In this document: one piece after another, positions 4,933 through 8,948 of the stretch
How positions within the stretch are numbered: position 1 is the stretch's first letter
Layout: the number at the start of each line of letters is the position of its first letter
Assembly: GCA_009783395.1 (NCBI GenBank)
Contig: WRHA01000337.1
Location: 1 to 8,948, forward strand
Reading direction: 5' to 3'
Source of the DNA: Defluviitaleaceae bacterium
GTDB lineage: Bacteria; Bacillota; Clostridia; Lachnospirales; WQUN01
DNA: 8,948 nt
The notes under the pieces: model-generated
What the model saw: the letters and a program-made list of their open reading frames with translations, nothing else
What the model was told of the DNA's origin: nothing
Databases searched by the model: none
Made by a program: the position numbers and the translations under genes

Positions 4933-6213
4933 GTGAAAAATTGCAAAAAACTTGCACTGTTTCTGGCTCTGGCGATGATTGCAACATTGGTGCCGCCGAG
5001 TTTAGTGTCAAGCACATTCGAGGGGGGGATTGCTAGTACGGTTTATGCATCCACAACACCGGCGTCGATAACCATTTCGGACGGCGGATTTACCCTTTCG
5101 CCCGGCGCAACCCGTTCATTGTCTGTTTCGGTTGACGCACAGGGTACCAGCCTCACAGGATTAACGTGGCATTCAAGCAATTGGAATGTCGCAAGCGTAA
5201 GCTTAGGCGGCGTTGTTACGGCACGTGCGCACGGTTCGACTACAATAACGGCAACCGCAACGTTTGCCAACGGCACCGTTTCCTCAAGCTCGATTATTGT
5301 TTCTGTCGGCACATCAGGCAACTGGTGGGGCGGCGGACATCGCTGGTGGGATGGTTTCCAATGGCGTTATGACGGCTGGTGGGGCGGACACGGACATCGC
5401 TGGTGGGACGGTTTCCAATGGCGTACAGGTCATTACCATCGCGCATGGGACGGAACCCGCTGGGTCTACGACACCAGTATTTGGTGGGACGGTCACGAAT
5501 GGCGCAGCACAAACCACCGCTGGTGGGACGGCGCGCGCTGGCGTTATGATTCGTCCGGTCATCACCATCGTTGGTGGGACGGAAGCCGTTGGGTATATGA
5601 CACCAGCGTTTGGTGGGACGGATTCCAATGGCGTTCAACCAACAATCAACGCTGGTGGGACGGAGTACAATGGCGTGACGGCGGCAACCGCTGGTGGGAC
5701 GGCACTCGTTGGGTTTATGGAACTGACAACCGCTGGTGGGGTCAAACCACACCGCTGCGTACAGTCCATGCCGGCCCTGTAATCGCATTAGCTGAAGACG
5801 CCGACACATCCGCACCCGGCGAGGAAGCTCTCGGAATGGGCGGCGCGCTTCCCACAGAAGGTACTGCCTTGCGCTTCACGATTGGCTCGATTTTCATGCG
5901 TGGCAACGGTGAGGTTATAGAGCTTGAAGCTCCGCCGTTCATCGATCGGCAAACAAACCGCGCAATGATTCCCCTTCGCGCAGTAGCCGAAGGTTTGGGC
6001 GCGGGAATTGATTGGGACGCTGAAACGCGCATAGCACGCATCGAACGCGACGAAACAGTAATTACGCTGTCGGCCGACCAAGCATTACCCGGCGGAATGG
6101 GTACACCCATCGTTATCGACGATCGCATTTTTGTACCGGTGCGTTATGTGTCCGAAGTTTTGGGCGAAACCGTACGTTGGGATGCCCGTAACATGGCAGT
6201 TTATGTGAACTAA
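4933..6213 (+). CDS. Secreted Ig-like / Trp-rich repeat / stalk-domain protein (nine WDGxxW repeats)
   Basis: 426 residues, probably exported and surface-associated; function unknown. Residues 1-39 form a Sec signal peptide (KNCKK, hydrophobic core, cleavage near VYA-S). Residues 43-126 look like a bacterial Ig-like (Big_2-type) domain: FTLSPGATRSLSVSV...GVVTARAHGSTTITATA. Residues 131-270 are Trp/Gly/His/Arg-rich with nine WDGxxW motifs, mostly RWWDG(F/T/S/A/V)(Q/R)W. A higher-order unit of about 40 residues is duplicated (WVYDTS(I/V)WWDG...WRSTN, at 177-194 and 220-237). Residues 313-426 match Cu_amine_oxidN1 (PF07833-like): MIPLRAVAEGLGAGIDWD...IFVPVRYVSEVLGETVRWD. There is no LPXTG, SLH or enzyme domain. 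GTG start at 4933 follows AAAGGAG by 9 nt. The RWWDGxxW core recalls DUF2510; homology is not shown. Confidence 0.85.
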   Translation: MKNCKKLALFLALAMIATLVPPSLVSSTFEGGIASTVYASTTPASITISDGGFTLSPGATRSLSVSVDAQGTSLTGLTWHSSNWNVASVSLGGVVTARAHGSTTITATATFANGTVSSSSIIVSVGTSGNWWGGGHRWWDGFQWRYDGWWGGHGHRWWDGFQWRTGHYHRAWDGTRWVYDTSIWWDGHEWRSTNHRWWDGARWRYDSSGHHHRWWDGSRWVYDTSVWWDGFQWRSTNNQRWWDGVQWRDGGNRWWDGTRWVYGTDNRWWGQTTPLRTVHAGPVIALAEDADTSAPGEEALGMGGALPTEGTALRFTIGSIFMRGNGEVIELEAPPFIDRQTNRAMIPLRAVAEGLGAGIDWDAETRIARIERDETVITLSADQALPGGMGTPIVIDDRIFVPVRYVSEVLGETVRWDARNMAVYVN

Positions 6214-6238
6214 TAAGCATTTAACCGCAATAAAACAG

Positions 6239-6281
6239 ACCCTCGTGAAATGTGTAATTTCACGAGGGTTTTTGTTTTTTT
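6239..6281 (+). terminator. Intrinsic terminator after the first secreted protein
   Basis: 13-bp perfect stem ACCCTCGTGAAAT (6239-6251) with ATTTCACGAGGGT (6257-6269), loop GTGTA, followed by T5-G-T7. It separates the two paralogs into independent transcripts. Confidence 0.93.
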
Positions 6282-6318
6282 CGCCCGCAATTTACATAAA
6301 ACTTTGCAAAAAAAGCTA

Positions 6319-6348
6319 TTGCGCTAAACACGAAAAGGATGTTAATAT
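6319..6348 (+). promoter_or_regulatory. Probable promoter of the second secreted protein
   Basis: -10 TAATAT (6343-6348) in the same ATGTTAATAT context as the first paralog. The best -35 is a weak TTGCGC (6319-6324) with an 18-bp spacer. The ribosome-binding stretch GAAAGGAGCAAAAA is also shared with the first paralog. Confidence 0.55.
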
Positions 6349-6389
6349 GAACCCATGCACATAAAAATTTAACGAAAGGAGCAAAAACC

Positions 6390-7382
6390 ATGAAAGGAAG
6401 CAAAAAACTGGCATTTATGTTGATGCTGGCGGTGCTTGCCTCCGTCTTGCCGATTGGTATTGCGATCGGCTCAAGCGAGGGGGGCGCGTCGGTAACTGCA
6501 TCGGCCGCAACAACAACCTCCCCAACGGCGATTTTTATTTCGGGCGGCAATTTTACCCTTAATCCGGGCTCAACCAGGGCATTGACGTTTACGGTTGCTC
6601 CCGCAGACGCATCGAGAGTCGTATCATGGGGGACAAGTAACGCATCCATCGCATCCGTTAGTGCCAATGGCGTTGTTACCGCACACAGAACCGGAACAGC
6701 TACAATATGGGTAATAAGCGGGGCTAACAACAGCATCGTTAACTCGGTTACGGTTACGGTAACATCAGCCGTATGGCAAGGCAACCGTTGGTGGGACGGG
6801 TTCCAGTGGCGATACGGCGATGCTCATCGCTGGTGGGACGGGTTCCAATGGCGTTACTCTAACGACTGGTGGTGGAATCAATCCACACCGGCACGCACAA
6901 TCCACGGCGGCGGCGGCGGAACAGGCACACCGCCTGCAACAACAACACCCCCACCCGGCAATGTATCCCCACCCGGTAATGTACCCCCTCCCGGCGGAAT
7001 GGGCATGGGTGGCGCACTACCCGGAGCAGGTTCAACCCTGCGCTTTACAATGGGTTCGATTTTCATGCGGGGCGAAGGTGTGATGGTAGCACTTGAGGCC
7101 GCACCGTTTATCGACATCCAAACCGACCGCACGATGGTTCCCCTTCGCGCAATAGCGGAAGGCTTGGGCGCGGGAGTTGAGTGGAACGAGGTAACACGCA
7201 CGGCACATATCAACCGCGGTGCAGTTACAATTTCACTCCCGGTTGATCAACCCTTGCCCGGCGGCATGGGCGTTCCCATGATTGTTGACGGACGTACATT
7301 TGTACCCCTGCGCTACGTATCCGAAGTTTTAGGTGAAACCGTACGCTGGGACCCCGCAAACCGCGCAGTTTATGTAAACTAG
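6390..7382 (+). CDS. Secreted Ig-like / Trp-repeat / stalk-domain protein (two WDGxxW repeats)
   Basis: 330-residue paralog of the upstream gene with the same domain order. Signal peptide is about residues 1-39. An Ig-like domain spans about 45-126 (FTLNPGSTRALTFTV...NGVVTAHRTGTATIWV). Two WWDGFQW motifs occur at 134-155. A Gly/Pro/Thr-rich linker (about 173-203) replaces the long Trp block. A Cu_amine_oxidN1-type domain fills about 215-330 (MVPLRAIAEGLGAGVEWN...FVPLRYVSEVLGETVRWD). Both proteins share MGGALP, LRFT(I/M)GSIFMRG and end in AVYVN. ATG at 6390 follows AAAGGAG by 8 nt. The TAG stop is the edge of a 68-bp repeat, where the paralog has TAATAA. Likely product of tandem duplication followed by expansion or contraction of the Trp block. 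Function unknown; no catalytic residues recognised. Confidence 0.85.
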   Translation: MKGSKKLAFMLMLAVLASVLPIGIAIGSSEGGASVTASAATTTSPTAIFISGGNFTLNPGSTRALTFTVAPADASRVVSWGTSNASIASVSANGVVTAHRTGTATIWVISGANNSIVNSVTVTVTSAVWQGNRWWDGFQWRYGDAHRWWDGFQWRYSNDWWWNQSTPARTIHGGGGGTGTPPATTTPPPGNVSPPGNVPPPGGMGMGGALPGAGSTLRFTMGSIFMRGEGVMVALEAAPFIDIQTDRTMVPLRAIAEGLGAGVEWNEVTRTAHINRGAVTISLPVDQPLPGGMGVPMIVDGRTFVPLRYVSEVLGETVRWDPANRAVYVN

Positions 7383-7449
7383 GCGCGCCTAGCGCGCAGC
7401 GGACACCGTGGGCAGATTTTGCTTGGCGGAGTGTTCGTCTCGAAGCCGG
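7382..7449 (+). repeat. 68-bp repeat, copy 3 (diverged, abuts a stop codon)
   Basis: It aligns without gaps to the reverse complement of the copy at 271-338, with 52 of 68 identities by hand count. Ends are best conserved (GGCGCGCC, AGCGCGCAG, CTCGAAGCCGG). Its first base is the G of the upstream gene's TAG stop, the same placement as at hydG. Confidence 0.85.
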
Positions 7450-7466
7450 ATACTGTAGGCGAAAAT

Positions 7467-7501
7467 AAAAACGACGCGATTGATCGCGTCGTTTTTTTTT
7501 G
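7467..7501 (+). terminator. Intrinsic terminator after the second secreted protein
   Basis: Stem AACGACGCGA / TCGCGTCGTT with a TTGA loop (7480-7483), flanked by A's and followed by at least nine T's. It lies 18 bp beyond the 68-bp repeat, so the repeat is transcribed as 3' UTR. Confidence 0.92.
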
Positions 7502-7554
7502 GGCTTTTAGATGGGTCGGCAATATACCTCGGTCAACTATTGAATGGGCAGGTG

Positions 7555-7583
7555 TTGACGCGGTGCGGATAATGTTGTACAGT
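7555..7583 (+). promoter_or_regulatory. Probable promoter of the toxin-antitoxin operon
   Basis: -35 TTGACG (7555-7560), 17-bp spacer, -10 TACAGT (7578-7583, weak). An imperfect dyad GGTGC (7562-7566) with GCACC (7588-7592), centred near a TGTACA, spans the -10 and could be the site where the antitoxin represses its own operon. Inference only. Confidence 0.5.
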
Positions 7584-7621
7584 GTATGCACCGATGCAAA
7601 TATTATTTTGGAGGTTTTCGC

Positions 7622-7900
7622 ATGTCACAGGTAACAACTAAACAGACATCAACTATTAATGTAAGAGTAGATAGCGACGTAAAACGCGATTTGGAAATTT
7701 TACTTGACAAATTAGGCATGAATGTTTCTGTTGTAGTTAATATGCTTTTTAGGCAAATGCTTATGGATGAAGCCTTGCCCTTTCAACCAAAAGTAAATCA
7801 CAAACGCCTGACAACCGCCGAACGCTTAGCAAATTACAACGGTGATTACAAGACCGAAGAGTTGGATACAGACGAGCTTGTTGGCAGAGAGGTGTTTTAA
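7622..7900 (+). CDS. RelB/DinJ-like ribbon-helix-helix antitoxin
   Basis: A 92-residue type II antitoxin expected to bind and neutralise the toxin encoded next to it and to repress their shared promoter. TINVRVDSDVKRDLEILLDKLGMNVSVVVNMLFRQML (11-47) is the ribbon-helix-helix pattern of RelB/DinJ proteins: a beta strand, then two helices. ALPFQPK follows, and an acidic C-terminal tail probably contacts the toxin. I chose ATG at 7622 because GGAGG lies 8 nt upstream. An in-frame ATG at 7586 would fall at or before the predicted transcription start and lacks a binding site. The TAA stop overlaps the toxin ATG by 1 nt. Base composition is visibly more A+T-rich than the neighbours, consistent with horizontal acquisition. 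Confidence 0.87.
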   Translation: MSQVTTKQTSTINVRVDSDVKRDLEILLDKLGMNVSVVVNMLFRQMLMDEALPFQPKVNHKRLTTAERLANYNGDYKTEELDTDELVGREVF

Positions 7901-8244
7901 TGATTTATGTACCAAAGCAGGGTGATATAATAAAAATGAACTTTAACCCAACAAAGGGACATGAACAGCAAGGGCTAAGACCGGCTGTAGTTGTTAGTAA
8001 TGCTGCATACAATAGATTCGCACGTGGCGTGGCTGTAGTGTGTCCTATAACAAACACCGACAGGGGATTTCCGATGCATCCCAAGCTAGACAGCAGAACT
8101 ACAACAACGGGTGTTATAATGACCGACCAAGTAAAAGCCCTTGATCTCGTAGCGCGAAGTGCAACTTTTGTTGAAAAATTGCCGGTTGATATTTTGGCCG
8201 AAGTTTGCGATATTGTAAGTGGTTATTCCGAAATGGATTTTTAA
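7900..8244 (+). CDS. MazF/PemK-family mRNA interferase toxin
   Basis: A 114-residue type II toxin; MazF/PemK proteins are ribosome-independent endoribonucleases that cut mRNA at short sequences. Family landmarks are PKQGDIIKMNFNPTKGHEQQGLRPAVVVSN (5-34), CPITNT (48-53) and GVIMTDQVKALDLVAR (71-86). Predicted catalytic residues are Arg27 in GLRP and Thr51 in CPIT, matching the Arg/Thr pair of MazF. The length is full, so it appears intact. It is translationally coupled to the antitoxin by a TAATG overlap. A terminator follows directly. The partner is RelB/DinJ-like rather than MazE-like, a mixed pairing. The cleavage sequence cannot be predicted from here. Confidence 0.93.
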   Translation: MIYVPKQGDIIKMNFNPTKGHEQQGLRPAVVVSNAAYNRFARGVAVVCPITNTDRGFPMHPKLDSRTTTTGVIMTDQVKALDLVARSATFVEKLPVDILAEVCDIVSGYSEMDF

Positions 8245-8251
8245 CGCCCCG

Positions 8252-8289
8252 AGGTCGCCTATGTTCATAAGGCGGCCTTTATTTTTTTT
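8252..8289 (+). terminator. Intrinsic terminator of the toxin-antitoxin operon
   Basis: Stem AGGTCGCCT (8252-8260) with AGGCGGCCT (8270-8278), one G-U pair, 9-nt loop, then TTATTTTTTTT. The hairpin contains the stop and last four sense codons of convergent trpA. In the trpA direction there is no U-tract. Confidence 0.85.
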
Positions 8290-8948
8290 ACATATTCGCG
8301 AACGGGTTCGATGGAGTTGGGGCCGTGTTGGGCGATTATTTTTACTATCGCGCTGCCTATTATTACGCCGTCTGCTGTGGCGGCCATTTCGCGGGCTTGT
8401 TCCGGCGTTGATATTCCAAAGCCGATGGCGCAGGGGATGTCGCTTGTTTTGCGCACGCGTGCAATCATTTCCGAAATATCGGTGCGGATTTCGTCGCGCA
8501 CGCCGGTTACGCCTAGGGTTGAGACGCAGTAGAGAAAGCCTTGGGAGTGGCGGGCGATTTTTTCGATGCGGTCGTGGGAGGTTGGCGCGATTAATCCGAT
8601 TTGGGCGATGCCGTATTTTTCGCACGCGTCGGCAAACTCGCCGCGCTCCTCGTGCGGAATGTCCGGCACAATTATGCCGTCGATTCCCACGGAGTTGCAG
8701 TTTTTCATGAATTTTTCCTTGCCGTATACGAAAATCGAATTTGCGTAAGTGAGAAAAACAATGGGCGCGGTGACTTTTTTGTTTTCGCGGAGCCGCTTTA
8801 CCATTGCGAACAAATCGTCCGCGGTTGTGCCGTCGCCCGAAAGTGCGCGAACACTCGCGGCCTGAATAACCGGGCCGTCGGCGGCGGGGTCGGAAAACGG
8901 GATTCCGATTTCAAACAAATCCACCCCCGCCTCGCTCATGGCCGTGAT
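8265..8948 (-). CDS. trpA: Tryptophan synthase alpha chain (N-terminus beyond the right edge)
   Basis: TrpA splits indole-3-glycerol phosphate into glyceraldehyde 3-phosphate and indole, which is channelled to TrpB. The frame stays open to the window edge. The residues before the internal Met at 8937-8939 read ITA and continue the family pattern, so roughly 30 N-terminal residues are outside. FEIGIPFSDPAADGP carries the catalytic Glu and Asp (Glu49 and Asp60 in the enteric enzyme). Other landmarks are FLTYANSIFVYG, GIDGIIVPDIPHEE, LIAPTS, YCVSTLGVTGVR (active-site loop), GFGISTPEQ and GVIIGSAIVK. The C-terminus is complete (VKKIKAAL, TGA at 8265). It is probably the last gene of a trp operon running in from the right; trpB is not visible. 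It converges on the toxin gene. Confidence 0.96.
   Translation of the reverse strand: MTAMSEAGVDLFEIGIPFSDPAADGPVIQAASVRALSGDGTTADDLFAMVKRLRENKKVTAPIVFLTYANSIFVYGKEKFMKNCNSVGIDGIIVPDIPHEERGEFADACEKYGIAQIGLIAPTSHDRIEKIARHSQGFLYCVSTLGVTGVRDEIRTDISEMIARVRKTSDIPCAIGFGISTPEQAREMAATADGVIIGSAIVKIIAQHGPNSIEPVREYVKKIKAAL

Noticed and set aside
5264..5815. Long alternative frames (plus and minus) over the Trp-rich repeats, rich in GGT or RPT motifs
   Set aside because: They are frame shadows of the repeated DNA; the real frame has signal peptide, domains, ribosome binding site and terminator.
7586..7621. Upstream ATG for the antitoxin
   Set aside because: It falls at or before the predicted transcription start and has no ribosome binding site, whereas 7622 has GGAGG at good spacing.

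Overview
The window reads as chromosomal DNA of an anaerobic Bacillota (Clostridia-type) bacterium. The evidence is the set of [FeFe]-hydrogenase maturation genes, strong GGAGG-type ribosome binding sites, consensus sigma-A promoters, U-tailed intrinsic terminators, and secreted proteins with copper-amine-oxidase-like stalk domains. TGA is used as an ordinary stop (psd, trpA) and Trp is encoded by TGG, so the code is standard. The species cannot be named from the sequence.

Layout, left to right. 1-337 has no convincing gene. It holds a two-hairpin repeat module (about 110-185) and two tandem copies of a 68-bp repeat (203-338) that abut the hydG stop codon. 338-3013 (minus strand) is a hydrogenase maturation operon read as TM1266-like regulator, hydE, hydG. 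Its promoter (3150-3178) starts 3 bp after the pssA stop. A leader of about 100 nt ends in an intrinsic terminator that competes with an antiterminator, so a riboswitch-like attenuator is likely. 3182-4742 (minus) is a psd-pssA pair that makes phosphatidylethanolamine from CDP-diacylglycerol through phosphatidylserine. 4743-4932 is a divergent promoter region with a 39-bp perfect palindrome between the two promoters.

4933-7382 (plus) carries two tandem paralogous secreted proteins. Each has a signal peptide, a bacterial Ig-like domain, a Trp-rich block of WDGxxW motifs (nine in the first, two in the second) and a C-terminal Cu_amine_oxidN1-type domain. They have similar promoters and separate terminators. 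A third, diverged and inverted copy of the 68-bp repeat lies exactly at the stop codon of the second paralog. 7555-8289 (plus) is a compact, more A+T-rich toxin-antitoxin operon: a RelB/DinJ-like antitoxin overlapping a MazF/PemK toxin by 1 nt. 8265-8948 (minus) is trpA, cut by the right edge, with its last codons lying inside the toxin operon terminator.

HydE and HydG build the organometallic part of the hydrogenase H-cluster; HydF and the hydrogenase itself are not in the window. The two secreted proteins have no recognisable catalytic domain and probably act at the cell surface. The most interesting items are the hyd leader, the Trp-rich repeats, the stop-codon-associated 68-bp repeat and the divergent-promoter palindrome.
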